A DNA stretch of 64,000 nucleotides from Tenggerimyces flavus (GCF_016907715.1 NZ_JAFBCM010000001.1:6758001-6822000), one strand, 5' to 3'. Shown: positions 7,445 through 15,998, counted from the first letter of the stretch. Translations and numbers: made by a program. Notes: generated by a model from the letters alone, not told the origin.

Positions 7445-8964
7445 ACGAGGTCCGATCCCGCTTCGTGAGCCGCGCTTTCGCGATCGTCGCGGGCGCCGTG
7501 GCCATCGTCATCGCCGGCATGGCCGGCACTGCTGTGGCCCACCCGCTGGGGAACTTCAGCGTCAACAGCTACGACGGCCTCACCATCGGTCTGGAGGAGC
7601 TGCGAGTCCACCACGTCCTGGACCTGGCCGAGATCCCCACCACCCAGCTCCGGCCGGGTCTCGACACCGACAAGGACGGCGCCCTCGGCGCCACCGAGCT
7701 GCGCGGCTGGGCGGACTCCAGCTGCGCCGACGCCGCCACCACCGTTGCCGCGAGCCTCGACCGTCACCCCCTCCCGCTCGAGGTCACCACCGCCGAGGCC
7801 AGCACCCGCCCGGGTCAGGCTGGTCTCCCCACGCTGCGGTTGGACTGTCAGCTGCACGCCGACCTGCCGAGGATCGACGTCAACTCCGTGTTGACGTTCA
7901 AGGATCCGGGAACCAACCGGGTCGGCTGGCGAGAGATCACCGCTCGAGGCGACCGGGTCACGCTCACCCGCTCCGACGTGCCAAAGGACTCGGTGAGCAA
8001 GCAGCTCCTCAGCTACCCGGAGGACATGCTGGCGTCTCCGCTGGACCAGCGGACCGCGAGTCTCACGCTCGCACCCGGTGGCCCACGAAGCGATCAAGCT
8101 GCGGCTTCCCAAGATGGCGTGGCGAGAACGCCCCTGTCGAACGTGCTGCCGCGAGGGGTGGATCACCTCACCGCCGCGTTCACCGACCTGATCGCGCGCC
8201 GCGACCTCACCCTCGGGCTGGGCGCGTTGGCGTTCGCGATCGCGCTCGGGCTCGGCGCCCTGCACGCGATCGGCCCCGGACACGGCAAGACCATCATGGC
8301 CGCGTACGCCGCCGGCCGCGGCGAGCACTCGCTGCGTGGGGTTCTCACGCTCGGCGCCACCGTCACCATCACCCACACCGCGGGCGTCCTCATCCTCGGC
8401 CTGCTCGTCACGGTCAGTACGGCATTGGCCCCCGAGACGCTCTTTCCCTGGTTCGGAGCCATCAGCGGGATCCTCGTCCTCGTCGTGGGCGTGACTCTGC
8501 TCCGAGGCGCCATCCAGCGGCTTCGCCAACACCAACTGAACTCCCATGGGCACGGCCACGGTCATGGCCACGGTCACGGGCACGGTCACGGGCACGGACA
8601 TGGCCACGGACATGGCCACGAGCACACGGGTGAGCGTCGAGGCGGTCTCGTGCTGATGGGGATCGCCGGCGGGCTCGTGCCCAGCCCGTCAGCCATCGTG
8701 GTGTTGCTCGGCGCGGCCGCGCTCGGTCAAGCCTGGTTCGGGGTTGTCCTCGTGCTGGCCTATGGCACCGGCATGGCGCTCACCCTCGCCCTCGCGGGAC
8801 TGGTCGTGGTGCGGCTGAGCGAACGCGTCCAAGCCAAGCTGCTGCGCGGCGCGCAGCCGCGCACCTGGCTCCGCCTGTTCCCGGCGGCCGCCGCGGCCGT
8901 CGTGATCGTCCTGGGCGTGGGGCTCACCGCGCGGGGACTCGGCACCGCGCTCGGTATCGGCTGA
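7441..8964 (+). CDS. NicO-family nickel/cobalt transporter with Gly-His tract
   Basis: A 507-residue protein from GTG 7441. A signal-like segment ends near AVAHPLG. An extracytoplasmic domain of about 210 residues follows, containing a canonical EF-hand-like loop DTDKDGALGATE (about residues 75-86). The C-terminal half has about six transmembrane helices and the NicO signature HAIGPGHGKT (about residues 275-284). Between helices lies an uninterrupted Gly-His repeat (about residues 369-396), typical of metal-binding loops in RcnA/NicO efflux proteins. Expected role: Ni2+/Co2+ transport, direction not determinable. Its frame stays open upstream through the TPR gene, but the GTGA overlap and signal sequence fix the start. 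Confidence 0.85.
   Translation: MNEVRSRFVSRAFAIVAGAVAIVIAGMAGTAVAHPLGNFSVNSYDGLTIGLEELRVHHVLDLAEIPTTQLRPGLDTDKDGALGATELRGWADSSCADAATTVAASLDRHPLPLEVTTAEASTRPGQAGLPTLRLDCQLHADLPRIDVNSVLTFKDPGTNRVGWREITARGDRVTLTRSDVPKDSVSKQLLSYPEDMLASPLDQRTASLTLAPGGPRSDQAAASQDGVARTPLSNVLPRGVDHLTAAFTDLIARRDLTLGLGALAFAIALGLGALHAIGPGHGKTIMAAYAAGRGEHSLRGVLTLGATVTITHTAGVLILGLLVTVSTALAPETLFPWFGAISGILVLVVGVTLLRGAIQRLRQHQLNSHGHGHGHGHGHGHGHGHGHGHGHGHEHTGERRGGLVLMGIAGGLVPSPSAIVVLLGAAALGQAWFGVVLVLAYGTGMALTLALAGLVVVRLSERVQAKLLRGAQPRTWLRLFPAAAAAVVIVLGVGLTARGLGTALGIG
8545..8627 (+). repeat. Gly-His coding microrepeat within NicO gene
   Basis: About 83 bases of near-tandem GGNCAY hexamers encode an alternating Gly-His run ending in His-Glu-His. 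Codons alternate between CAC and CAT, so the DNA repeat is imperfect even though the protein repeat is exact. This suggests selection on the histidines rather than recent slippage. Confidence 0.9.
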
Positions 8965-9368
8965 TGGCAGGGATGCGGGCGAAGTGGGACGCTGTCGGGA
9001 TGGCACCACGTCACGGCCCCGCGGCCGCCCTGGCCGGTTTCCTCACGGTCATGGGCACCTTGCACTTCGCCGCACCGAGGTCCTTCGACCAGATCATCCC
9101 CGAGTGGCTGCCCGGGGACCGGCGTACGTGGACCTACGCGTCAGGAGTGGCCGAGTTTGCCGTCGCCGCGGCGATCGCCGTGCCCCGCACCCGCCGCATC
9201 GGTGGGCTGCTCGCCGCCGGCCTGTTCGTCGCGGTGTTCCCGGCGAACATCAAGATGGCGCTCGACTCGTCGCATCGCCCGTGGCGGCAGCGCGCGATCG
9301 CGTACGGACGTCTCCCCCTGCAGCTCCCGCTGGTCCTCTGGGCCCTCAAGGTGCGCCGCGACGCCTGA
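8964..9368 (+). CDS. DoxX-like small membrane protein
   Basis: 134 residues with about four hydrophobic segments: GPAAALAGFLTVMGTLHFAA, ASGVAEFAVAAAIAV, GGLLAAGLFVAVFPANIKMAL, and LPLQLPLVLWALKV. The pattern and the FPANIKMAL motif resemble DoxX-like/MauE-type membrane proteins. The ATG at 8964 overlaps the transporter stop by one base (TGATG), so it is co-translated. An ATG at 9000 is an alternative start. Function in this operon is unknown. Confidence 0.65.
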   Translation: MAGMRAKWDAVGMAPRHGPAAALAGFLTVMGTLHFAAPRSFDQIIPEWLPGDRRTWTYASGVAEFAVAAAIAVPRTRRIGGLLAAGLFVAVFPANIKMALDSSHRPWRQRAIAYGRLPLQLPLVLWALKVRRDA

Positions 9369-9384
9369 CCGCCCACAACGGCCA

Positions 9385-9425
9385 GCGGGCGGTACGGATC
9401 GGCAACACCGATCCGTATCGCCCGC
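9385..9425. terminator. bidirectional terminator hairpin
   Basis: An 18-bp stem (9385-9402 pairing with 9408-9425) with a five-base loop and a single G-T mismatch sits between the convergent stops at 9368 and 9443. Position and symmetry fit a terminator for both strands. Confidence 0.75.
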
Positions 9426-9442
9426 CGAAGGATTCTCCCGCG

Positions 9443-10297
9443 TCAGTGCGCGGAGCCGCCGGAGTACGCGAGACCAACCACGTCACCCAGCCCGAGCGCG
9501 AGCAACGGGGTCGCGTGGCCCGTCTTGAGGTTCACGCGGACCAGCTTCGACGAACCGAACAACCCGTGGGAGTCACGCTCCACAGCGGCGATCGCACTGG
9601 ACGCGCCAGGGCGGAGGTCGAAGCCGTTCACCGAGGTGATGTCGAGGCCGAGTCGGCCGACCTTGAACAGCTGTCCGGTGTTGGGCGACACCACCGGCGT
9701 GCGGCCGGGCAGCGTGCCCTGCGTCACGAGGGTGTCGCGAGCGGAGTCGAGACCGTACAGGCCGGTGGTCGTGGCACCGGCGACACTGTTGGTGTACGCC
9801 GACGCGGCGAGGCGCGGTGCCGATCCGCCTGTGCTGTAAGCGAGATCTCCATCGACGCCCGCCACAGCACCGGTGTCGGGGTGCAGCCGCACGTTGCGTC
9901 CGGCGCTCGTGACCACGCGGATCCGGTCGACGGTCGGGTTGAAGTCGAAGCCGACCTTGTCGCCGACCGCGCCGGCTGCCGGCGATCCCACGGCCGAAGC
10001 GCGACCCGACCGTGCGTCGACCACGTAGAGCTGCCCGCGCTTGCCCAACCCGTACAGCTCACCGGTCGCCGGCCGGGTGTCGATGCCGACCAGCCGATCG
10101 CCGTCCAGCCCACGGATCTTGACCCGGTGCTTGGCGAGCAGGGGCAGGTTCGCGTCGCGGGTGCTGAGGGTTCCGCCCTTCTCCAGCAGGTAGATCTGGC
10201 CTCCCCCACCAGAGCTCGCCGACGCCGACGGCATCGTCAGCACCCCGGCAGTCGTGGCCAGCGCCACGGTCGTCATGACCGCGAGCAGTCTCTTCAT
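9443..10297 (-). CDS. DUF4394 secreted protein
   Basis: 284 residues. ATG 10297 has an excellent GAAGGAGA upstream. A signal peptide (LLAVMTTVALATTAGVLTM, cleavage near ASA-S) precedes a repetitive beta-rich domain typical of DUF4394: GLDGDRLVGIDTRPATGELYGLG, VGFDFNPTVDRIRVVT, GRNVRLHPDTGAV, and GYTNS-like AASAYTNSVAG. The pattern suggests a beta-propeller. It is predicted to be exported; biochemical role not known. It diverges from the ECF sigma/anti-sigma pair at 10455-11698, so it is a plausible target of that sigma factor. Confidence 0.82.
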   Translation of the reverse strand: MKRLLAVMTTVALATTAGVLTMPSASASSGGGGQIYLLEKGGTLSTRDANLPLLAKHRVKIRGLDGDRLVGIDTRPATGELYGLGKRGQLYVVDARSGRASAVGSPAAGAVGDKVGFDFNPTVDRIRVVTSAGRNVRLHPDTGAVAGVDGDLAYSTGGSAPRLAASAYTNSVAGATTTGLYGLDSARDTLVTQGTLPGRTPVVSPNTGQLFKVGRLGLDITSVNGFDLRPGASSAIAAVERDSHGLFGSSKLVRVNLKTGHATPLLALGLGDVVGLAYSGGSAH

Positions 10298-10454
10298 GGC
10301 AGATCTCCTTCGCTCGTTCAGGTGTCGCTGGTGCTTACGCAGCGACATCGGACCGCGTTCATCGGCGTGCCGGTGAACGTGACGGAGGAGCCGTGCGTAC
10401 ACACTCCCGACGAGCACGAGAACCTTGGACAACGAGTCGGTGGGAGGGCAGGGA

Positions 10455-11021
10455 ATGCGCGGGCTCCCGCGAACGAGATCCGCCGACGCGCGGCGCGGTA
10501 CGCATGACCTGCGCCACGAGGCAGGCGTCCGTGCGGCGTACGACGAGCACGGCGCCGAGCTCTACCGGTTCGCCCTCCGCCAGCTCGACGACGAGGGCGC
10601 CGCGCGCGACGTGGTCCAGGAGGTGTTCCTGCGGGCATGGCGGTCGGCCGACCGGTTCGATCCGAACGTCGCGAGCCTGCGCGTCTGGCTGTTCGCGATC
10701 GCCCGCAACGCCGTGATCGACGAGGGCCGGCGGACCGCGGCACGCCCGTCCACGCCGCAGCCGATGGAGGTGCTGCACTCGATCGCCCCCGCGGACGATC
10801 CGGCGCACGACGCCGCCATCGCGAGCTGGCTGGTCGAGGAGGCGCTGACGAGGATCCGCCCGGAGCACCGCACGGCGTTGGTCGAGTCGTACCTGCGAGG
10901 CAGGCCGTACGCCGAGATCGCCGCCGAGCAAGGCGTGCCCGTGGGCACCGTTCGCAGCCGGGTCTTCTATGGTCTGAAGGCGCTGCGGTTGGCGATGGAA
11001 GAGATGGGGATCGAGCCGTGA
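10455..11021 (+). CDS. ECF RNA polymerase sigma factor
   Basis: 188 residues from ATG 10455, which has GGAGGGCAGGG just upstream (a TTG at 10425 is in frame but lacks one). Region 2: ELYRFALRQLDDEGAARDVVQEVFLRAW, with the conserved core-binding acidic/aromatic pattern. Region 4: TALVESYLRGRPYAEIAAEQGVPVGTVRSRVFYGLKALR, a clear helix-turn-helix. The next gene is a zinc-finger anti-sigma factor sharing four bases (GTGA). Together they form a standard membrane-signalled ECF switch. Confidence 0.92.
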   Translation: MRGLPRTRSADARRGTHDLRHEAGVRAAYDEHGAELYRFALRQLDDEGAARDVVQEVFLRAWRSADRFDPNVASLRVWLFAIARNAVIDEGRRTAARPSTPQPMEVLHSIAPADDPAHDAAIASWLVEEALTRIRPEHRTALVESYLRGRPYAEIAAEQGVPVGTVRSRVFYGLKALRLAMEEMGIEP

Positions 11022-11698
11022 ACGACCACCTGACCCCCGACGACCACCGCGCCCTGCGGGAGCTGCTCGCGGCCCTCGCGCAAGGGCAGCTCACCGATGC
11101 CGAGCGCACCGCCGTCCTCGCCCACCTCGACTCCTGCCCCGACTGCCGCGCCGAGCTCGCCCAGCTCGAGGCGACGGCCCGTTCGCTCCGGCACGCCGAC
11201 CCCGACCGGGTCGGTGGGACGCCCACTCCCGTTCCGCCCCCGTGGTTGGGCGACGCGATCGTCACCGCGATCGGCGACGAAGCACGGCGCCGGCCACGCC
11301 GCCGGATCGTCAGCGTCCTGGCCGCGGCGGCCGCGGTGGTCGTCATCGGCGGCGCCGGCGCGGCCGTGGGCTACACCGTGGCGCCGAAGCCACCGGCGAT
11401 CCCGCTGGAAGCGGTCGCGGTCGCCGATGCGGCGGCGGGCGTCACCTCGACCGCCGGGGTCGTTCCGCACACCTGGGGCATGGAGATCAAGCTCACCGCG
11501 ACGGGCTTCGCCTCCGGGCAGCGCTACCGCGTCGTCGTGCAGACCGCCGACGGTAAGGAGGCGTTGGCCGGCGAGTTCATCGGAACGGGCGCGAACGAGA
11601 TGCACTGCAACCTCAACTCCTCAGTCCTGCGCCAGAACGCCGCCGGGTTCCGCGTCCTCGACCAGACCGATCGCGCCGTCCTCACCTCGACGTTCTGA
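11018..11698 (+). CDS. zinc-finger anti-sigma factor, membrane-bound
   Basis: 226 residues from GTG 11018. The N-terminal domain has the HxxxCxxC zinc motif (HLDSCPDC, about residues 32-39) used by ZAS anti-sigma factors to hold their sigma partner. One transmembrane helix (IVSVLAAAAAVVVIGGAGAAVGY, about residues 96-118) leads to an outside domain rich in beta strands (WGMEIKLTATGF, YRVVVQTADG, VLDQTDRAV). It likely sequesters the sigma factor at 10455 until a cell-surface signal is received. Confidence 0.88.
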   Translation: MNDHLTPDDHRALRELLAALAQGQLTDAERTAVLAHLDSCPDCRAELAQLEATARSLRHADPDRVGGTPTPVPPPWLGDAIVTAIGDEARRRPRRRIVSVLAAAAAVVVIGGAGAAVGYTVAPKPPAIPLEAVAVADAAAGVTSTAGVVPHTWGMEIKLTATGFASGQRYRVVVQTADGKEALAGEFIGTGANEMHCNLNSSVLRQNAAGFRVLDQTDRAVLTSTF

Positions 11699-11798
11699 TC
11701 GTCGCCCCACCTGCCGCACGGCACGTGCGCTGGCATCGCGGTGGCCGTCCCGTAACGCGTTGCCGAACGTCTGACCAATATGCGCCCCGCCGTCGCAC

Positions 11799-11815
11799 TT
11801 GCAAAGCGTTCGCAA
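11799..11815. promoter_or_regulatory. interrupted palindrome, possible Zur-like box
   Basis: TTGCAAAGCGTTCGCAA has TTGC/GCAA ends and fits TG-NNAA-NNN-TTNN-CA, the spacing of actinobacterial Zur boxes. It sits 10 bp before the ABC-exporter remnant and about 345 bp before the uptake operon. By-eye match only. Confidence 0.25.
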
Positions 11816-11824
11816 TAACGTGCA

Positions 11825-12126
11825 GTGGTGAACAGCACGATGGGCGGCCGGCTGCAACGGATGGCGCCCGACGCACGACGGTGGGTCGTCGCGCTGGTGG
11901 TCGTCCTGCTGGCGACGACCGCGACGTACGTGGGGCAGGGCCTGCTGGTCGCCGCCGCCCTGGCCAGGGTCTTCGCCCTCTCCCGATCCGTGCCGCGGAC
12001 AGGATCGTCGTGCTGGACGGCGGCTGCGTCGCCGAGCCCGGAACCCACGGGGACCTGATCGAACGCGACGGTGCCTACAGCCGTCTCGTCGCCACCCAGC
12101 TCTCCGGAGAGCTCGACGACAGCTGA
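11825..12126 (+). pseudogene. internally deleted ABC exporter (N- and C-terminal ends only)
   Basis: From GTG 11825/11828 the reading frame encodes the beginning of a fused permease/ATPase: MGGRLQRMAPDARRWVVALV, then VGQGLLVAAALARVF. It changes at about 11970-12000. From there a different frame encodes the very end of an ABC ATPase: ADRIVVLDGGCVAEPGTHGD, then RDGAYSRLVATQL, ending at 12126. The helices, Walker A, signature and Walker B between them are missing, so roughly 1.5 kb has been lost and the ends are out of frame. It lies directly upstream of a siderophore-type uptake operon, where IrtAB-like exporters/importers often occur. Confidence 0.75.
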
Positions 12127-12160
12127 GATCGCCTCGCGACCGGCTCGAAAGGCAACAACC

Positions 12161-13255
12161 ATGACGGCAACGACACCCGACCTGCCGACGGACGTCCTCG
12201 ACGACCTCGGACAGCGAGCGGGCCGGCGTCGCTACCTGTTCTGGTCCCTGGGCCTGGTCGCCGGCCTCGTCGTGACCGTCGTGCTCGCGGTCGCCATGGG
12301 TGCCGTCCAGATCAACCCGGGGACCGTGCTGCGGATCGTCTCCCACCATCTGCTCGGCGTACCCGAGGTCGCGACCTGGCCCAGATCCCAGGACTCCATC
12401 GTGTGGCAGGTCCGGCTCCCCCGCGTCCTGCTCGGCGTGGCCGTCGGCGCGGCGCTCGCGGTGTGCGGCGTCGCGCTGCAGGCGATGGTGCGCAACCTGC
12501 TCGCCGACCCGTACCTGCTCGGCGTCACCTCCGGTGCGTCGACGGGCGCCGCGGCCGCGATCCTGTTCGGGTTCGGCGCGGCGCTCGGCGAGAACGCCCT
12601 GTCGGGCAGCGCGTTCATCGGTGCGCTCGCCGCGTCGATCGCGGTGTTCGTCGTCGCGCGTACGGGTGGCCGCGTCACCTCGCTCCGGCTGCTCATCTCC
12701 GGTGTCGCGGTCGGCTACGCCCTCTACGCCGCGACCAGCTTTCTGATCTTCGCCGCGAACTCGGCCGAGGGCTCGCGCTCGGTGCTGTTCTGGCTGCTGG
12801 GCTCGCTCAGCCTCGCCCGCTGGTCGACGGCGCTCGCGATCGCGCTCGTGCTCGTCGGCGCGACGATCGCGCTGCTCACCTTGTGGAGTACGCGTCTCGA
12901 CGCGCTGGCGATCGGGGACGAGACCGCGCAGACGCTCGGCGTCTCGCCGACGAGGTTCCGCATCCAGCTGCTCGTGGTGGTCTCGCTCTGCGTGGGCGCG
13001 GTGGTCGCCGCGTCGGGCGGCATCGGCTTCGTCGGGCTCGTCATCCCGCACCTCGCCCGCCGGATGATCGGCGCGATCCACCGACGGGTGGTGCCCGTCG
13101 CCGCGTTGGTCGGAGCGATCTTCCTGGTCTGGGCCGACGTCGCCGCACGTGTCCTCCTCCAACCGCGCGAGCTCCCGATCGGCATCATCACCGCGATCGT
13201 CGGGGCCCCGTTCCTCGTTCTCCTCGTCCGCCGATTCCACGCCACCACCGAATAG
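12161..13255 (+). CDS. FecCD-family metal-chelate ABC transporter permease
   Basis: 364 residues with about ten hydrophobic segments, beginning at ATG 12161 with AAAGG upstream. The family signatures are present: LPRVLLGVAVGAALAVCGVALQAMVRNLLADPYLLGVTSGAS near residues 85-125, and GGIGFVGLVIPHLARRM near 290. This permease class imports siderophores, haem or cobalamin across the cytoplasmic membrane. It is followed by the binding protein (14-bp gap) and ATPase. Confidence 0.93.
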   Translation: MTATTPDLPTDVLDDLGQRAGRRRYLFWSLGLVAGLVVTVVLAVAMGAVQINPGTVLRIVSHHLLGVPEVATWPRSQDSIVWQVRLPRVLLGVAVGAALAVCGVALQAMVRNLLADPYLLGVTSGASTGAAAAILFGFGAALGENALSGSAFIGALAASIAVFVVARTGGRVTSLRLLISGVAVGYALYAATSFLIFAANSAEGSRSVLFWLLGSLSLARWSTALAIALVLVGATIALLTLWSTRLDALAIGDETAQTLGVSPTRFRIQLLVVVSLCVGAVVAASGGIGFVGLVIPHLARRMIGAIHRRVVPVAALVGAIFLVWADVAARVLLQPRELPIGIITAIVGAPFLVLLVRRFHATTE

Positions 13256-13268
13256 GGAGCTGTTCGAC

Positions 13269-14282
13269 ATGCACGTCCGCAAACGCCTGCTGCTGCTCGC
13301 GCCGGTCCTCGCGCTCGGACTCATGCCGGTCGCCTGTGGGAACGAGGCCACCCCTGCCGCTGGTCCGTCCACCGGCTCGTCCAACGAGGCCGTCGCCGGG
13401 TTCCCCGTCACGATCGACAACTGCGGGGCCAAGGTCACCTTCGAACGCCCACCCGAGCGAGTGATCCTGCTGGAGAGCGCACCGGTCACGATCTTCAAGG
13501 GGCTGGGCGTTCTGGACAAGGTCGTGCTGCGTGCCGGTGCGTTCCCGCCGGCCTACTTCGACGACGAGACGAACACGTTCATCGAGAAGATCGAGTCGCT
13601 CGGCGAGGACCTGGACTCCAGCGGCCACCTGAAGCTCTCCCAGGAGACCGTCATCGCCAAGGAGCCCGACCTTGTGATGGGGCTGCCCGACGGCTTCACC
13701 CGCGAGGGGCTCGCCGCGTCGGGCATCAACGCGTTGATGCAGCCGGTCTACTGCCCGGAAGGTGCGCCCGGCGCCACGACGTTCGACGACATCTACGGGC
13801 AGGTCGAGACGTACGGGAAGATCTTCGGCCGGCAGAAGGAAGCCGCGGCGATGATCGACACGCTGCAGGAGCGGGTCACCAAGGCCACGGTGCGGCCGAC
13901 CGGCAAGAAGCGCACCGCGGCGGTGCTGTTCCCGACCGTCGGCGGTGGCAGCGGGTACGCGTACGGCAACAAGAGCATGTCCCACCCGCAGCTCGAGGCC
14001 GCCGGTTTCACCAACGTGTTCGGCGATGTGAACGAACGGGTCTTCGAGGTGACGCTCGAGTCGATCATCGACCGCGACCCCGACGTGCTCGTCCTGCTCT
14101 ACGTCGACGGCGACCCGAAGGCAGTGAAGCACGCGATCGTCAAGCTGCCCGGCGCGAACGACCTTCGCGCGGTGAAGAACGACGCGATCCTCGTGCAGCT
14201 GTTCAACTTCACCGAGCCGCCGACCCCGCTGTCGGTCGACGGCCTCGAGCGGATCGAGCAGCACTTCGGCAGCGGCACGTGA
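13269..14282 (+). CDS. metal-chelate-binding lipoprotein (FecB/TroA-like)
   Basis: 337 residues from ATG 13269, with AGGGAG about 12 bases upstream. An N-terminal lipoprotein signal ends in MPVACGNE, giving a likely lipidated Cys. The periplasmic-binding fold is indicated by FERPPERVILLES, DLVMGLPDGFTREGLAASGI and DPDVLVLLYVDGDP. It captures an Fe-siderophore or related metal chelate outside the membrane for the permease at 12161 and ATPase at 14279, whose start overlaps this stop by four bases. Confidence 0.88.
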   Translation: MHVRKRLLLLAPVLALGLMPVACGNEATPAAGPSTGSSNEAVAGFPVTIDNCGAKVTFERPPERVILLESAPVTIFKGLGVLDKVVLRAGAFPPAYFDDETNTFIEKIESLGEDLDSSGHLKLSQETVIAKEPDLVMGLPDGFTREGLAASGINALMQPVYCPEGAPGATTFDDIYGQVETYGKIFGRQKEAAAMIDTLQERVTKATVRPTGKKRTAAVLFPTVGGGSGYAYGNKSMSHPQLEAAGFTNVFGDVNERVFEVTLESIIDRDPDVLVLLYVDGDPKAVKHAIVKLPGANDLRAVKNDAILVQLFNFTEPPTPLSVDGLERIEQHFGSGT

Positions 14283-15064
14283 TCACTGCCGAGTCGATCT
14301 CGTTCGCGTACGGCGACGCTGTGGTCCTCGACGGCGTCGAGGTCACCGCGCGCCCCGGCCAGATCGTCGGGCTGATCGGGCCAAACGGGAGCGGCAAGAC
14401 CACGTTGCTCCGCACGCTCTACGCAGCGCTCGCACCGCGGGCGGGCCAGGTGTCGTTGGACGACGTCCCGATCCAGACGCTGCACCGGCGCGACATCGCC
14501 AAGCGGCTCGCCGTCGTCGTCCAGGAGGGCGGGGGCGAGCTGCCGCTCACGGTGACCGATCTCGTTCTGCTGGGGCGGATTCCGCACCTGTCGACGTTCC
14601 AACGGCACACCACGAACGACTACGCGATCGCCGCCGCGGCACTCACGCGAGTCGGTGCGCGGCAGCTGGCGGACCGCGCGTTCGCCGGGCTGTCGGGAGG
14701 CGAGAAACAGCGCGTACTGATCGCGCGGGCACTCGCACAGCAGACCGACCACCTGCTGCTCGACGAGCCGACGAACCACCTCGATATCCGTTACCAGCAT
14801 GAGGTTCTGCAGCTCGTCAGCACGCTCGACGTGACGACGATCATCGTGCTGCACGACCTCAACCTCGCGGCGCGGTACTGCGACGAGGTCGTGCTCCTCG
14901 ACCGCGGGACGATCCGCGCCGCCGGTCGTCCGGAGGACGTGCTCCGCGCGGAGGTGCTGGAGCCCGTCTACCGGATCCGCGTGCAGCGGGTGCGGACCGA
15001 CGACGGTTTCCAGCTGCTGTTCAGGCCGTTCGACGAAAGGGACACCAGTGAGCTCGCCAGCTGA
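14279..15064 (+). CDS. metal-chelate ABC transporter ATP-binding protein
   Basis: 261 residues. Walker A GPNGSGKT (34-41), signature LSGGEKQR (138-145), Walker B LLLDEP (159-164), and the switch His in IIVLHDLNLAARYCDE. These are all intact and typical of FecE/HmuV-type ATPases. GTG 14279 overlaps the binding-protein stop (GTGA). The 3' end overlaps the methyltransferase gene by 17 bp, so all four genes form one transcript. Confidence 0.93.
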   Translation: MITAESISFAYGDAVVLDGVEVTARPGQIVGLIGPNGSGKTTLLRTLYAALAPRAGQVSLDDVPIQTLHRRDIAKRLAVVVQEGGGELPLTVTDLVLLGRIPHLSTFQRHTTNDYAIAAAALTRVGARQLADRAFAGLSGGEKQRVLIARALAQQTDHLLLDEPTNHLDIRYQHEVLQLVSTLDVTTIIVLHDLNLAARYCDEVVLLDRGTIRAAGRPEDVLRAEVLEPVYRIRVQRVRTDDGFQLLFRPFDERDTSELAS

Positions 15065-15785
15065 CGGCGGTGTGCAGTCCAACATCAGCGCCTACTGGAG
15101 CCGGCACGCCGACTCCTACGACGCGTACCAGCTCGAACGCCTCCGGCACGACGAGGTCCACCAGACCTGGCTGAACGTCTGGCGGCGGGCGCTCCCACCT
15201 CCGCCGGCGACCGTTCTCGACGTCGGTACGGGCACGGGGCACGTCTCGCTCCTGCTCGCCGAGCTCGGCTACTCCGTCTACGGCATCGACCTCGCCGAGG
15301 GGATGCTCGACAACGCAGGCGCGAAGGCCGCACGGCTCCCGTTCGCCCCGCCGATCCTCGCGGTGGGCGACGCCGTCGCACCGGACTTTCCGCCCGAGAG
15401 CTTCGACGTCATCACCGCCCGGTACGTGCTGTGGACGCTCCGAACGCCCGCGATCGCGCTCGCCAACTGGCGCCGCCTGCTCCGGCCCGGCGGCCGGCTC
15501 GTCGCGGTCGACAGCACCTGGTTCCCCGACGGCATCCGCTCGGACCCGGCGACCGCCAAGGAGGCGGACTTCCAGCACCTGTACGACGACGAGGTGTTGA
15601 CCGTTCTCCCGCTCGCGCAGGCGATCTCGATCGACGCGACCGCGGACGTCGTGCGCGAGAGCGGGTTCTCCGACGTCCGTGTCACGGCGCTGGACGAGGT
15701 GCTCGAGCTCGACCGGAAGTACGGCGTGGCGCCCGGTCACCACGTCCAGACGCAGTACCTGGTCACCGCCGTGAACGGCGACTAG
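15048..15785 (+). CDS. class I SAM-dependent methyltransferase
   Basis: 245 residues. Motif I VLDVGTGTGHVSLLLAELG (about 56-74) and the following acidic GIDLAEGML bind S-adenosylmethionine. YWSRHADSYDAYQL near the N-terminus and RRLLRPGGRLVAVDS are typical of the UbiE/small-molecule group. GTG 15048 lies inside the ATPase gene. The placement suggests it modifies or recycles the imported chelator, but the substrate is not known. Confidence 0.85.
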   Translation: MSSPADGGVQSNISAYWSRHADSYDAYQLERLRHDEVHQTWLNVWRRALPPPPATVLDVGTGTGHVSLLLAELGYSVYGIDLAEGMLDNAGAKAARLPFAPPILAVGDAVAPDFPPESFDVITARYVLWTLRTPAIALANWRRLLRPGGRLVAVDSTWFPDGIRSDPATAKEADFQHLYDDEVLTVLPLAQAISIDATADVVRESGFSDVRVTALDEVLELDRKYGVAPGHHVQTQYLVTAVNGD

Positions 15786-15834
15786 CCTCGATCCTTCGTC
15801 CGTCCGGTGGGTTCGCCCGGTCCGCCCCCGCACT

Positions 15835-15917
15835 GGGGCCAATGATCATGTTTACATGATCATTGGCCGCTTTACGTGGGGTGGACGCCAGGTAGAGCGG
15901 TCACTGGCCGGGTAAGG
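15835..15917. repeat. 83-bp dispersed repeat, copy 1, with perfect palindrome
   Basis: Begins with a perfect 14-bp inverted repeat (GGCCAATGATCATG at 15837-15850, its complement at 15855-15868, loop TTTA), followed by a conserved tail containing TTTACGTGGGGTGGACGCCA and GGCCGGGTAAGG. The same 83-bp unit recurs at 38957-39039 with few changes. Both copies lie between convergent genes, so the palindrome may act as a bidirectional terminator. It could also be a small non-autonomous mobile element. Confidence 0.85.
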
Positions 15918-15998
15918 CGACCACGACGCCTCACCCAACGGAGTGCCTTCCCGCTCGGATCAGTCGATACCGCCCACCAAACACCTGAAATCCTGAGG

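Noticed and set aside
8545-8627. CRISPR-like or minisatellite array
   Set aside because: It is in frame and encodes Gly-His repeats inside the transporter, with no spacers.
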